Source: Alkalicoccobacillus plakortidis (GTDB taxonomy: Bacteria; Bacillota; Bacilli; Bacillales; Bacillaceae_D). Taken from it: a stretch of DNA of 64,000 nt. A program made the position numbers and the translations under genes. Under the pieces are notes generated by a model that searched no databases, was not told the DNA's origin, and saw only the letters and a list, made by a program, of their open reading frames with translations. The DNA is taken from NCBI RefSeq assembly GCF_023703085.1, contig NZ_JAMQJY010000001.1, forward strand, positions 992,001 to 1,056,000, written 5' to 3'. Shown one piece after another: positions 29,611-39,211 of this stretch (positions within the stretch are counted from its first letter, which is position 1; the number at the start of each line of letters is the position of its first letter).

Positions 29611-29914
29611 AAAGACAACTTTTTTGATTTTTCAAACTCGCTCCTTTCCAGTTTAGACAAAATTGTGTGGAGTTATCAGGTAGTTCTGTTCTCTCCAAGT
29701 TATACAACGAGTGATTCAATTCCTGAAGGTTGCCCGTGTGAATATAATCGAGAACATAATCTTCAAGAATAAGCAGTGCCTCTTGCTGCTGCTTAATCAC
29801 AACTCGTTCCTGTTGGACTTTTATATACACAGGCAGGATAAACATAGCTAACACCGATAGAAGAAATAAGGACAGCATAACCTCTATTAATGTAAAGCCG
29901 TTATATTTCTGAAT
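29597..29914 (-). CDS. comGE: ComGE minor pseudopilin, probable ATT start
   Basis: The prepilin signature GFTLIEVMLSLFLLSVL starts upstream of the only ATG (29878), so that ATG cannot be the true start. The open frame reaches back to a TAG at 29933-29935 and holds no ATG, GTG or TTG before the signature. An ATT at 29914 sits eight bases after AAGGGGAG and gives MQKYNGFTLIE, a normal prepilin start, about 105 residues. It overlaps the comGD end by 14 bases. Confidence 0.78.
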   Translation of the reverse strand: MQKYNGFTLIEVMLSLFLLSVLAMFILPVYIKVQQERVVIKQQQEALLILEDYVLDYIHTGNLQELNHSLYNLERTELPDNSTQFCLNWKGASLKNQKSCLYAKK

Positions 29915-30332
29915 AGCGAATTCTCCCCTTCCCTAAGTGGAGAACATAAATAAACTCCCTTTTGTGAGTGCGTAAGAGAATCGTGCCTGCATATCTCGGA
30001 TTCCCATTCCGATTAAATGAGACATAATTGCCCGTTAGTGAAATGGGTGTAATCAACATATCGGCTGTGGAGAACTGTCTTTCAAGATATTTAGAGCCAT
30101 TCAAAAGCCTAATGTGATAAGAACTTGAGGTGCTCCTCAAACTAACCGATTCTCCTCTTGCCATAGCTGTATGTTGGGCTAACAAATAATCTTCTTTAAG
30201 TTGCCAAGATACGTAATTTGCTTCATGATGTTCACGGAAGTTTGAGAAGGTTAATATCGGAAGTAGGGTTAAGACAGAGAGGAGTGATAAAGTGATCAGT
30301 GTTTCGATCAATGTGTAGCCATTTTCGTTCAT
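29901..30332 (-). CDS. comGD: ComGD minor pseudopilin
   Basis: 143 residues beginning MNENGYTLIETLITLSLLS, a class 3 prepilin signal cleaved by ComC after the glycine. It overlaps comGC by four bases. Needed for assembly of the transformation pseudopilus. Confidence 0.88.
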   Translation of the reverse strand: MNENGYTLIETLITLSLLSVLTLLPILTFSNFREHHEANYVSWQLKEDYLLAQHTAMARGESVSLRSTSSSYHIRLLNGSKYLERQFSTADMLITPISLTGNYVSFNRNGNPRYAGTILLRTHKREFIYVLHLGKGRIRYSEI

Positions 30333-30637
30333 GAGGATCGTTCAAAAACAAGATCATCCAATTCTAACGTCTCTCCATTTGGGCAAGTTGCTGTATCGGC
30401 ATACCCGGCTTCCACTAAATCTGAGACAGAAGTAGGTGCATTACCTTCTTCCATTTCGTAAACGGACACTTGGCCCAGAAGAAGTTTCTTTGTAGCATCG
30501 CAGCCTTTTTCACCTGCGACTTCGTTGTTTTTTGTCATATTGGGGATCGCAATTAACAGAAGTATCGAAATGATCATAAGTACAACAAGCATTTCGACGA
30601 GGGTAAACCCTTTTTGAGAACGTAGGTATCTTTTCAA
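30329..30637 (-). CDS. comGC: ComGC major pseudopilin
   Basis: 102 residues beginning MKRYLRSQKGFTLVEMLVVL, with two cysteines (CDATKK and CPNGE) that could form the stabilising disulfide. The start is TTG 30637 behind AAAGGAG. Normally it follows comGB at once. Here it is separated from comGB by 2.9 kb containing cstA and nine tRNA genes, so it must rely on a different promoter or on long read-through past the tRNAs. Confidence 0.92.
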   Translation of the reverse strand: MKRYLRSQKGFTLVEMLVVLMIISILLLIAIPNMTKNNEVAGEKGCDATKKLLLGQVSVYEMEEGNAPTSVSDLVEAGYADTATCPNGETLELDDLVFERSS

Positions 30638-30786
30638 TGGAATCCGCTCCTTTAGATTAGAAGGGATTTGTGGCTACAAAGAGGAAAAGCTGAGGGAATG
30701 AAAAAAATTGATCTAGCCTCCTTTTTTAGGGAATAAGCTAATATTAGACATTAACCATCAACATTCCTGCCTAAGAAAAAAAATAC

Positions 30787-30799
30787 AAAATATTTTTTT
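30787..30799 (-). promoter_or_regulatory. Single AT-box resembling a ComK half-site
   Basis: One exact AAAA-N5-TTTT occurs on the minus strand about 150 bp upstream of comGC. ComK normally needs two boxes at set spacing and a second was not found, so this is weak. Confidence 0.2.
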
Positions 30800-30841
30800 G
30801 GTTATTATCATGTCTTTTTCACTTAAAATAACTTAAACTTA

Positions 30842-30857
30842 ATGTAAGCGCATTCAT
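30842..30857 (+). promoter_or_regulatory. CcpA cre site upstream of cstA
   Basis: ATGTAAGCGCATTCAT matches the cre consensus WTGNNARCGNWWWCAW at every position. It lies about 10 bp before the cstA ribosome site, a place where CcpA would block transcription. Confidence 0.75.
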
Positions 30858-30878
30858 AAATAAAGGAGGAATGGAATT

Positions 30879-32334
30879 ATGATTACATTTTTATGTGGCA
30901 TTATTCTTTTAATTATTGGTTATTTTACGTATGGAAAGGTGGTTGAACGCATTTTTGGTGTGAAAGAAGAAAGACCAACACCAGCTTATGTAAATGCAGA
31001 TAGCGTTGATTATGTACCAATGAGTACACCTAAAAATTCGCTCATTCAGCTTTTAAATATCGCCGGTACAGGACCTATTTTCGGTCCAATAATGGGCGCA
31101 CTTTATGGTCCAGTTGCATTCATTTGGATTGTAGTAGGTTGTATCTTTGCAGGTGCTGTTCATGATTACTTAACAGGTATGATCTCCATTCGAAACAAAG
31201 GTGCACACTTGCCTGAATTAGCTAGTAAGTTTTTAGGTAAAGCAATGAAACATGTTGTCAATGCTTTTGCTATTTTATTATTATTATTAGTTGGTACAGT
31301 TTTTGTTTCAACTCCAAGCTAGTTTGCTTCATCTCTTAATGAATGGTCGAATTGCTCTAGGTATACTAATTGCCGTCATATTCATCTATTACATCCTTGC
31401 AACCTTGTTACCTGTTGATAAAATCATTGGTCGAGTATATCCATACTTTGGCGCACTACTGGTTGTAAGTACGCTAGGAATTGGCATCGGCATGATTGTA
31501 ACAGGAGCACCTATTCCAAATATATCTTTAACAAATTTCCACCCAGAGAATTTACCAATTATGCCACTTATTTTCTTTACGATTACATGTGGTGCACTAT
31601 CTGGGTTTCACGCAACTCAAACACCTATCATCTCTAGGACAACAAAAAATGAAAAACAGGGTCGTAAGATCTTTTACGGCATGATGATTGCAGAAGGCAT
31701 TATCGCAATGATATGGGCTGCTGCAGCTATGAGTTTGGTAAATGGTTACGGTGGATTAAATGAGATGCTTGCAGCAGGAGGTCCAGGGGCCATTGTGACC
31801 GAAGTCTCAACGGTTATGCTTGGCGCAATTGGCGGCACAATTGCTGTTCTTGGTGTGGTTGTTCTTCCTATTACTTCTGGCGATACGGCATTTAGAAGCG
31901 CCCGGATGATCATCGCTGAATACTTCAATATTTCTCAGAAAAAAATATCCAAGCGATTTTTAATTGCTTTCCCTCTATTTGCGATCTCTGTTATGTTAAC
32001 ACAAATAGACTTTAATATATTGTGGAGGTATTTCAGTTGGGCTAATCAAGCGACAGCGGTCATAGCACTCTTTGTCGGGGCAATGTATTTATATATCGCT
32101 AAGAAAAATTACTGGATTTCATTAATCCCTGGAAGTTTTATGCTTGTTATGGTTATCACCTATATTCTAAATGCTCAGATAGGATTTAGAATGCCTATGA
32201 CAGCATCTTGGATTGGTGGATTAATTGGAGCAATTCTTCTAATTGCACTCTTTTTCAAAGCGGGTAATAAAGCTAGAGCTCGTAACATTCCGCTTGAAAT
32301 AGATGTTTCTTACTGGAAAAAAGATTCTGCGTAA
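30879..32334 (+). CDS. CstA-family carbon starvation transporter, frameshifted as sequenced
   Basis: A polytopic membrane transporter of the CstA/BtsT family (peptide or pyruvate uptake). IAGTGPIFGPIMGALYGP, FHATQTPIISRTTKNEKQGR and VVLPITSGDTAFRSARM are family signatures. The short form, about 484 residues, is reached by removing one A from CCAAGC at 31314-31319, giving VFVSTPASLLHLLMNGRIA. AAAGGAGG precedes the ATG, and a perfect cre site lies just upstream, predicting glucose repression. It is transcribed against the comG genes between which it lies. Confidence 0.9.
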
Positions 32335-32369
32335 AAAGTTGTTATTTATAAGATGACAGATTAAGTAAT

Positions 32370-32405
32370 AAAAGGCGGAGTGATTTCCATTCCGTCTTTT
32401 TTGTG
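32370..32405 (+). terminator. Terminator after cstA
   Basis: AAAAGGCGGA pairs with TCCGTCTTTT (one G-U pair), followed by T residues. Confidence 0.8.
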
Positions 32406-32470
32406 CGCTTCAACAGATAATAAAAAAACATGACCTTATCTACTGATAAAATCATGTCTCTGTGTTGTGA

Positions 32471-32552
32471 TGCGGGTGAAGGGACTTGAACCCCCACGTC
32501 ATAAGACACTAGATCCTAAATCTAGCGCGTCTGCCAATTCCGCCACACCCGC
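32471..32552 (-). tRNA. tRNA-Leu (UAG)
   Basis: Acceptor GCGGGTG/CACCCGC, class II long variable arm, anticodon loop TTTAGGA. Last gene of a nine-tRNA minus-strand cluster. Confidence 0.93.
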
Positions 32553-32570
32553 ATATTAAATTATTCAAAA

Positions 32571-32661
32571 TGGCGGAGAAGGAGGGATTTGAACCCTCGC
32601 GCCGCTTACACGACCTACACCCTTAGCAGGGGCGCCCCTTCAGCCACTTGGGTACTTCTCC
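32571..32661 (-). tRNA. tRNA-Ser (GCU)
   Basis: Acceptor GGAGAAG/CTTCTCC, long variable arm, anticodon loop CTGCTAA, encoded CCA end. Confidence 0.93.
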
Positions 32662-32703
32662 AAGAATCAAAAAGCATAGCTCTTATCTTTTTGAAGAGTA
32701 TGA

Positions 32704-32777
<74 letters not shown>

Positions 32778-32788
32778 ATACTCTATAA

Positions 32789-32859
32789 AGCGGGTGATGA
32801 GAATCGAACTCACATCATCAGCTTGGAAGGCTGAGGTTTTACCACTAAACTACACCCGC
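32789..32859 (-). tRNA. tRNA-Gly (UCC)
   Basis: Acceptor GCGGGTG/CATCCGC-type pairing, anticodon loop TTCCAAG, GAGTTCGATTC T arm, T at position 73 as usual for glycine. Confidence 0.93.
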
Positions 32860-32910
32860 ATATGAACTTCTTTGTTACGATATTTTGCTCTTTTGAGAAA
32901 GAAAAGCAAA

Positions 32911-32982
32911 AGCGGAAGACGAGATTCGAACTCGCGACCCCCACCTTGGCAAGGTGATGTTCTACCACTGAACTACTTCCGC
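32911..32982 (-). tRNA. tRNA-Gly (GCC)
   Basis: Acceptor GCGGAAG/CTTCCGC, anticodon loop TTGCCAA, GAGTTCGAATC T arm. Confidence 0.95.
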
Positions 32983-32986
32983 AAAA

Positions 32987-33062
32987 TGGCTGGGCTACCT
33001 GGGATCGAACCAGGGGAATGACGGAATCAAAATCCGTTGCCTTACCGCTTGGCTATAGCCCA
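32987..33062 (-). tRNA. tRNA-Gln (UUG)
   Basis: Acceptor TGGGCTA/TAGCCCA, anticodon loop TTTTGAT, GGTTCGATCC T arm, encoded CCA. A second, divergent tRNA-Gln lies at 35661. Confidence 0.94.
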
Positions 33063-33079
33063 ACAATAAAAAAAGGTAA

Positions 33080-33153
<74 letters not shown>

Positions 33154-33175
33154 TCGTTATAAAGTTAAATAAAAA

Positions 33176-33268
33176 TGGAGGAGGAAGAGGGATTCGAACC
33201 CCCGCGCGGTTTGACCCGCCTGTCGGTTTTCAAGACCGATCCCTTCAGCCAGACTTGGGTATTCCTCC
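33176..33268 (-). tRNA. tRNA-Ser (UGA)
   Basis: Acceptor GGAGGAA/TTCCTCC, long variable arm, anticodon loop CTTGAAA. Confidence 0.93.
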
Positions 33269-33286
33269 GAGTAAAAAAGTATTAAG

Positions 33287-33359
33287 TGGAGCCTAGCGGG
33301 ATCGAACCGCTGACCTCCTGCGTGCAAGGCAGGCGCTCTCCAAGCTGAGCTAAGGCCCC
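33287..33359 (-). tRNA. tRNA-Ala (UGC)
   Basis: Acceptor GGGGCCT/AGGCTCC, anticodon loop CTTGCAC, GCGGTTCGATCCCGC T arm, A73. First gene of the cluster. Confidence 0.95.
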
Positions 33360-33510
33360 TCGAGTTGTTACTGTGTTGCTATGTATCTTGCCGTCTTCCG
33401 AATAACTATCGGCGACGTTTAATAATATAACATAGGTTCTTAAAATTAAGCAAGCCTTTTTCGAAAAAAAGTTTTTGAAGGAGAAAAAATCTTTTTTCCT
33501 CCTCCTTATA

Positions 33511-34551
33511 TTACCTTAAAGCCCCTATCATTTCAAACATCGGAAGCATGACGGATAAAAAAACAACGAAGATAAACCCACCCATGCCAATAAAAAATAC
33601 AGGCTGCAAAAGTGCCAAACATTTTTTTAAGGATTCCTCTAAATCTGCAAATAAAATCTGACTGTAATTTTGCAAATCTGAAGCCATATACCCCGTACGA
33701 TTGCCATTCTCTACAACAAAGGATAAATCTTTAGAAAAATAAGCACGGTTTAAAAGCATCTGATCAAGCGATTCCCCTTGTTGCAACTCAGCTTTCATTA
33801 AAACTGCTTCATGCTGAAAAAAGGGAAGATGAGTTTGCTGCTCAAATACTGACAAGGCGTTTTGTATCGACATACCTCCCTCAAGCAATCTACCTAACTG
33901 CAGCGAAAAATAATACGTAAGAATGCGGCGAGTAAAACCGGAGAGAATCCTATTTTTTAGTAACTTATTTATTTTCACATGCGCTGAAAGAGGTTTTATT
34001 TTTGTTCGATAGTAGATATATAAACCAATTATGATCACCAACAAAACGAGGACTAACAAAGGAAGGTTTTCTAAAAAACCGAAGAAAAACGCTGTTAATA
34101 CTGGAGGATTACTATCCATTGACACAAATAGCTTTTGAAAATGCGGCACGATAAATTGTTGCACGATAACTAAGACCATGATTCCTGCCAAGCCTAATAC
34201 GAGCGGATACCTTAATAGCTTATGAATTTGAACTTTTGTCTTTTCTCTGCCCTCAAACACAATACCTGCTTGGATTAATCCCTCAGCTACTTCTCCTTGC
34301 TCCTCATAAAAATAAATGAATGACAGAATATCTGCGGGTAGCTCTAAATGCAAAAAGGCTTCATGAATGCGCACTCCGTTTTGTAAATCTAATTGCACAT
34401 TTTTTAATTGCTCTTGAGCTTGTTCATTTACATGCAGTGCGATAAATGAAAGAGCCGCCTCCATGGAATATCCCTGTTTAAGTAATTGACCAATTCGAAT
34501 CAATCGTTTCGCTAGCTCTAGTTTATTCGTTTTTTTACGGAATAAGATCAG
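33511..34551 (-). CDS. comGB: ComGB pseudopilus assembly membrane protein
   Basis: A GspF/PilC-type polytopic membrane protein of the competence pseudopilus, about 346 residues with two F domains and hydrophobic segments near 150-170, 195-215 and the C-terminus. The start is unusual. GGAGGAG inside the comGA end favours CTG 34551, which overlaps the comGA stop as CTGA. GTG 34557 is in frame but touches the ribosome site. Immediately downstream come tRNA genes instead of comGC. Confidence 0.85.
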   Translation of the reverse strand: MILFRKKTNKLELAKRLIRIGQLLKQGYSMEAALSFIALHVNEQAQEQLKNVQLDLQNGVRIHEAFLHLELPADILSFIYFYEEQGEVAEGLIQAGIVFEGREKTKVQIHKLLRYPLVLGLAGIMVLVIVQQFIVPHFQKLFVSMDSNPPVLTAFFFGFLENLPLLVLVLLVIIIGLYIYYRTKIKPLSAHVKINKLLKNRILSGFTRRILTYYFSLQLGRLLEGGMSIQNALSVFEQQTHLPFFQHEAVLMKAELQQGESLDQMLLNRAYFSKDLSFVVENGNRTGYMASDLQNYSQILFADLEESLKKCLALLQPVFFIGMGGFIFVVFLSVMLPMFEMIGALR

Positions 34552-35549
34552 GTCCACTCCTCCATTCTTTTGACCATTGTCTCTGAAATAAAACCAAGAG
34601 CCCACGCTTTTTTAGCCGATCGTGTTAATTGGTAATAGACTGGGCGTGTACTAGTCAAAATAGCCGAAGTTAATAGAGGACCTTCTAGATATTCATAAAT
34701 AGCGCTTTGTTGGTCCAAATACGTTTTTACCAATCGTTGCGCCACTATCATTTTACACACCTCGGCAAATTCCACTTTTGAAAGCCCATATTCTTGAAAA
34801 CGCAAGATCGCTTGAAATGCATCTGTAGTATGGATGCTTGCTAGAACTAAGTGCCCTGTTAATGCAGCTCGAATCGCCAATGCTGCAGTTTGTTTATCTC
34901 GAATTTCACCAACAAGGATCACATCTGGATCATGTCGTAAGATTGCACGAAGACCGGTTTCAAACGTAAGTCCTGCTCGGTGGTTCACTTCTAATTGCAC
35001 AATAGATTCTAATGAGCGCTCAACTGGATCCTCAATAGTAATAAGTGACCTCGTTTGCTCTTGGATAATTTCTTCTGCCATTGCGTATAAGGTGGTTGTT
35101 TTACCTGAGCTTGTAGGACCACAAACTAAAATAAGCCCGTTACGAAGCTGTGTTACTTCTTGTAGTTTAGTGGATTGAGTTTGAATAAGGGGTAAGTCTT
35201 GTAGAGTTTGGAGTTTTTTTTGAGGTAATAAGCGAATTGCTAAACTTTCCATGTTAAGCGTTGGTAACGTAGATAGCCTGAGAGAATATAGACCTTCCTG
35301 AGATTGGATGGTCATTGCCATACTTTGTGGTTTACGACGTTCGCCAATATCCATTCCAGACATGTACTTAAAGTGACTTATCATTCGCTCGGCCAAATGG
35401 TGAGTCATACGTCTCTGTTCTTCCATCTCACCATGAATTCGATAATAGACAAAACAGTAGTCTTTTTGAGGAATAAAATGAATGTCTGTACCTTGCTTGT
35501 TGATCGCATCTTCTATTAAACGTGAACTTTCTTTGTCAATCTCGTACAA
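34548..35549 (-). CDS. comGA: ComGA competence ATPase
   Basis: Traffic ATPase (PilB/GspE family) that powers pseudopilus assembly and DNA binding. 333 residues; Walker A GPTSSGKTTT at 144-153, Asp box ITIEDPVERS and Walker B DPDVILVGEIRD. The start is TTG 35549 behind AAGGAAGG. First gene of the comG set; no clear pair of ComK boxes was found upstream. Confidence 0.93.
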   Translation of the reverse strand: MYEIDKESSRLIEDAINKQGTDIHFIPQKDYCFVYYRIHGEMEEQRRMTHHLAERMISHFKYMSGMDIGERRKPQSMAMTIQSQEGLYSLRLSTLPTLNMESLAIRLLPQKKLQTLQDLPLIQTQSTKLQEVTQLRNGLILVCGPTSSGKTTTLYAMAEEIIQEQTRSLITIEDPVERSLESIVQLEVNHRAGLTFETGLRAILRHDPDVILVGEIRDKQTAALAIRAALTGHLVLASIHTTDAFQAILRFQEYGLSKVEFAEVCKMIVAQRLVKTYLDQQSAIYEYLEGPLLTSAILTSTRPVYYQLTRSAKKAWALGFISETMVKRMEEWT

Positions 35550-35660
35550 TCATTCACCTTCCTTCTGTTTGTGCATTAACGAGTAAGATTCGACGTTTTT
35601 CTGTCTTTCCCTGCACATGCATAAAAAAAATTCACAGCACATACTTAATTTAGTGATCAT

Positions 35661-35730
35661 TGGGCTATAGCCAAGTGGTAAGGCAGCGGACTTTGACTTC
35701 GTTAGCGTTGGTTCGAATCCACTAGCCCAG
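35661..35730 (+). tRNA. tRNA-Gln (UUG), T stem one base short
   Basis: TGGGCTA/TAGCCCA acceptor, anticodon loop CTTTGAC. The T arm reads GTTGG-TTCGAAT-CCAC, where a CCAGC would complete the five-pair stem and normal length. The missing G lies in the CCAGC motif hit by most indels in this window, so it is probably a sequence error. If real, this copy would be defective while the cluster copy remains normal. Confidence 0.85.
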
Positions 35731-35734
35731 TAAC

Positions 35735-35775
35735 AAATAGACGAGCGCTCAATCCTATGAGTGCTCGTCTATTTT
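35735..35775. terminator. Bidirectional terminator, tRNA-Gln and HNH gene
   Basis: AAATAGACGAGCGCTCA pairs with TGAGTGCTCGTCTATTT (one mismatch). Confidence 0.9.
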
Positions 35776-36053
35776 GATTTTCTCGTTTTAGGAATGGTTT
35801 TTGATGGCTGTTTTCGAATCCATTTTAAAAACCGTCGCACCGCTTCGTCCTCTTGTAGTTGCTTAATACTTGAAAGTCTAATGGCAAGCTCTGAATTACT
35901 ATATAAAGCATGGATTTGCTTATGACACGGCATACATAACATCGCTGTATCAAGATGCGCGCCACCCTTTTGCCTAGGTGTTAAATGATGAACCGTTCTC
36001 TCAACATCCTCACGTAAACAAAGCTCACACCTACCCTCGTTCATTTTTGCCAT
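35769..36053 (-). CDS. HNH-type nuclease domain protein
   Basis: 94 residues with CELC, TVHHLTPRQKGG, CMPCHKQIH: the zinc-binding and His-Asn-His pattern of small HNH proteins such as B. subtilis YisB. AAAGGAG precedes ATG 36053. A lysine-rich tail follows. It is divergent from the UvrD-like helicase. The DNA target is unknown. Confidence 0.85.
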   Translation of the reverse strand: MAKMNEGRCELCLREDVERTVHHLTPRQKGGAHLDTAMLCMPCHKQIHALYSNSELAIRLSSIKQLQEDEAVRRFLKWIRKQPSKTIPKTRKSK

Positions 36054-36179
36054 CACGGTCTCCTTTCAACAAAAGATTTTGTTTACTGTCTAAATAACTT
36101 CCCTTTTTCACTATAAATTTGCTACGATTAATAGTATCTTTTTTAGAGATCGATTGATTGTCGCAAAGGATGTTTTGAT

Positions 36180-38523
36180 ATGCAAACAGCGTTTTATCAA
36201 CATAAATTAACGAATCTTATGACCACTGACCGCAGTGAGTGGCAGCGTATTTATCAAGCCTGCAAGCGTGGAGAAGTCACCTGTGCGCACTGTCAGGAGC
36301 CTGTACGTATGCATATGAGTATAAATAAGGCGCCTTACTTTGACCACCCAAAGTCCTTATTTGATTGTGCCAAACAAGTTCAGAAACTTGAGCAGACACG
36401 CGTTAATAAAGATCAACCCAAAACCGAAGCGGTTGGTACAAATGTGGGTGGATTTATTTTACCCAAAGGGCGCTCCATTGAGTCCACGTCCTCAACAGAA
36501 CCTGTATTATCCTGGAAGGACCCTGAACATATACGTGCCTTTCCCGATTTCACGAAGTCTGCGCCTCCTAGTAAAGATCATTCAGATTCATACAGGATCG
36601 TACTTGAACAATCTGGTGTCATCCTCGATTCCGCTCAGTGGCAGGCTGTTATTAAAACGGAAGGTCCACTTCAACTAGTTGCAGGAGCTGGCAGTGGGAA
36701 AACACGTGTATTAACAAGTCGTGCGGCCTACATGCTTAATCATGTGGGTATTCCTCCCGAGCAAATGATCCTTGTGACCTTTACAGCAAAAGCTGCACGT
36801 GAGATGAAAGAACGAATGCAGATCTATCCAGGTATTAATAAACCAACCTTACGAAAATTAATGATTGGAACGTTCCATAGTATTTTTTACAAAATGTTAA
36901 TTCATCATGAGCCTGAAAAATGGGATAGTCGTTACCTACTTAAGGAGTGGCAGCGATCTCAGATCATAAAAGAAGCAGGTCGCGAAATGGGTTTGGAAGA
37001 GAAAGAATTTGCATTTGATCAAGCTCTGACACAAATTAGCTTGTGGAAAAACCACTTAGTGAGTCCCGAGCAAGTAAAACCTGCTGATGTTTGGGAAGAG
37101 CGTTGTTCCTATTTATACAGCCGTTATGAAGAAACAAGGAAAAATCGTTCTGCATTTGACTTTGATGACATGTTAACAGGCTGCTATGACTTGTTAGTAC
37201 ATAACGACACGTTACTTAAACGATATCAAACTCGTTTTTCATATGTCTCAGTTGATGAATTTCAAGATATAAATAAAATTCAATTTAAACTCATTCAGCT
37301 TTTGTGTGAACCTCAGCGTAATCTATGTGTGGTTGGAGATGATGACCAATCGATTTATGCGTTCCGTGGAAGTGATCCTGAGTATCTACGTTCCTTCAGC
37401 TCCTTATATCCAGAAGGACAAACAATTATTTTAGACCAGAACTATCGATCTACTCATCCTATTGTTTCCCTTGCGAATAATGTCGTTACCAGTAACAAGA
37501 AGCGGATGAGTAAGCAGCTGGAGGCTCAGACTACTTCAGATACAGTTCCGTTCCTCTTTTTCCCATATGATGAAGAAGAGGAAGCTACAATGATTGTTAC
37601 GGATATTAAAGAACGAATCGAACAAGGGGCTAGCCCCTCAGAATTCGCCATTTTGTATCGAACAAATGTCCACTCGATGGCTTTGTTTGAGCGTCTAATC
37701 CAATCAAGCATTCCATTTGTCGTAGAACAAGATGGTGAGTCCTTTTACAAGAGAAAAGTAGTCAAGAAGGCTTTAGCTTACCTACGAATTTCTCAGCACC
37801 CTGACGACACTGACGCGATGTCTGATCTTATTGGTGCGTTATTTTTAAAACAAGAAAGACTAACGGAAATCAAACGACTTAGTATTATGCAAGATTGCTC
37901 ATTGCTTGATGCGCTTAAACACCTTGATGGACTTAAACCATTCCAAGCTAAAAAAGATGGAGGACCTGCAAGCTCAATGTTTGGATATTAGCAAAGCTAC
38001 TCCTGAGGCAGCATTAACTCTTATTGAAAAAGAGCTTGGCTTTAAAGACTACCTGAAGAAACAAGGAAACGAAGGAAATAAAATGGACAAAGGTAGCGAT
38101 GATCTCGCCAGACTTAAGGTATCGGCACGACAACATAACACCATTCACTCTTTTCTACAGCATGTGGATCATATGATTGCTAAACAAGAGGAACAACGCC
38201 AGCAGCCGGCAAGTTCAGATGCCGTTCAACTGATGACGATCCATCGCTCCAAAGGACTTGAATTCAATACCGTCTATATTTTAGGAGCTGTTGAAGGCTC
38301 GATGCCACATGATTATGCACTTGAAGCCTGGCGCGATGGTGACGATCAACCGCTTGAAGAGGAACGACGACTCATGTATGTAGCTATGACCCGTGCTGAA
38401 GAACATCTCGCTGTTTCTGTACCAATGATGTATAGAGGTAAACGAGCTCAACGATCACGTTTCGTTCGTGAAATGAGCAGACGGACTGCCCCACTAAACC
38501 GAACAGAGGTGAAAAACAGATGA
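36180..38523 (+). CDS. UvrD/PcrA-family helicase with N-terminal zinc-like domain, frameshifted as sequenced
   Basis: About 780 residues once one A is removed from CCAAGC at 37943-37948 (join KPFQLKKMEDLQAQ). Residues 1-75 resemble a CoiA-type zinc domain (CAHCQEPVRM, YFDHPK). The helicase core follows: LVAGAGSGKTRVL, VSVDEFQDINKIQ, VVGDDDQSIYAFRGS, DQNYRSTHPIV, LMTIHRSKGLEF, RLMYVAMTRA. This layout recalls B. subtilis YjcD. It overlaps the HD gene in ATGA, so the two are coupled. Confidence 0.9.
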
Positions 38524-39165
38524 ATCAATTGGCCTTACCACTAACGGAGGAATGGGTGCAGATTCAATTGGCTGGTGATACCACAGGACACGATTGGTAC
38601 CATATTAAACGAGTCACAACATTAGCTCAGCATCTCTCTTTGGATACAGATGCAAATTCGACTGTTGTTATTCTCGCTAGTCTCCTACATGATCTAGCGG
38701 ATGATAAAGTGGTCGCAAACGAGGCATCTGGACTTGTTTCTATTACTAATTGGCTAAATAAACTTGACGTTACAGCATCTGATATCGATCATATCTTGCT
38801 CATTATCACTACCATGTCTTTTAAAGCAGGCACCGGAAAGCCTATGCAGACCTTAGAAGGACAAATTGTACAAGATGCGGATCGGCTTGGATGCCCTAGG
38901 TGCGATAGGCATTGCAAGAACGTTTACTTACTCAGGTCATAAACAACAGTCCATGTATGATCCAGAGCTCTCTATCCGTGAAAATATGAGCGTTGAGGAA
39001 TACCGTCATGGCAAATCAAGTGCCATTCACCATTTTTACGAAAAACTGCTTAAGCTACCGGATCAAATGAATACGGTACAAGGCAGAAAATTAGCAGATG
39101 AACGAGCTACATATATGAAAACCTTTCTTGAGCAATTTTATTCTGAATGGTCTTTTGAAGGTTAA
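38520..39165 (+). CDS. HD-domain phosphohydrolase (YpgQ/YedJ type), frameshifted as sequenced
   Basis: About 214 residues. [17 protein letters not shown] and [17 protein letters not shown] fit the HD superfamily of nucleotide phosphohydrolases. The break is one extra T in GCTTGG at 38885-38890; without it QDADRLDALG is restored. It overlaps the helicase stop by four bases. Relatives remove pyrophosphate from nucleotides in vitro; the role next to a helicase is not known. Confidence 0.87.
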
Positions 39166-39210
39166 AAAAGAGCCGGAACCCTTTGTAAAAAGGAATTCCG
39201 GCTCTTTTTG
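39165..39210. terminator. Bidirectional terminator between the HD gene and glycerate kinase
   Basis: AAAAAGAGCCGGAA pairs with TTCCGGCTCTTTTT perfectly, with a 17-base loop. Confidence 0.92.
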
Positions 39211-39211
39211 A

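Noticed and set aside
33287..33359. CCAAGC in the tRNA-Ala D loop as another indel
   Set aside because: The tRNA has the normal 73-base length and a complete D loop, so no base is in excess.
35550..35660. ComK boxes upstream of comGA
   Set aside because: No AAAA-N5-TTTT pair with suitable spacing was found on the minus strand before comGA.
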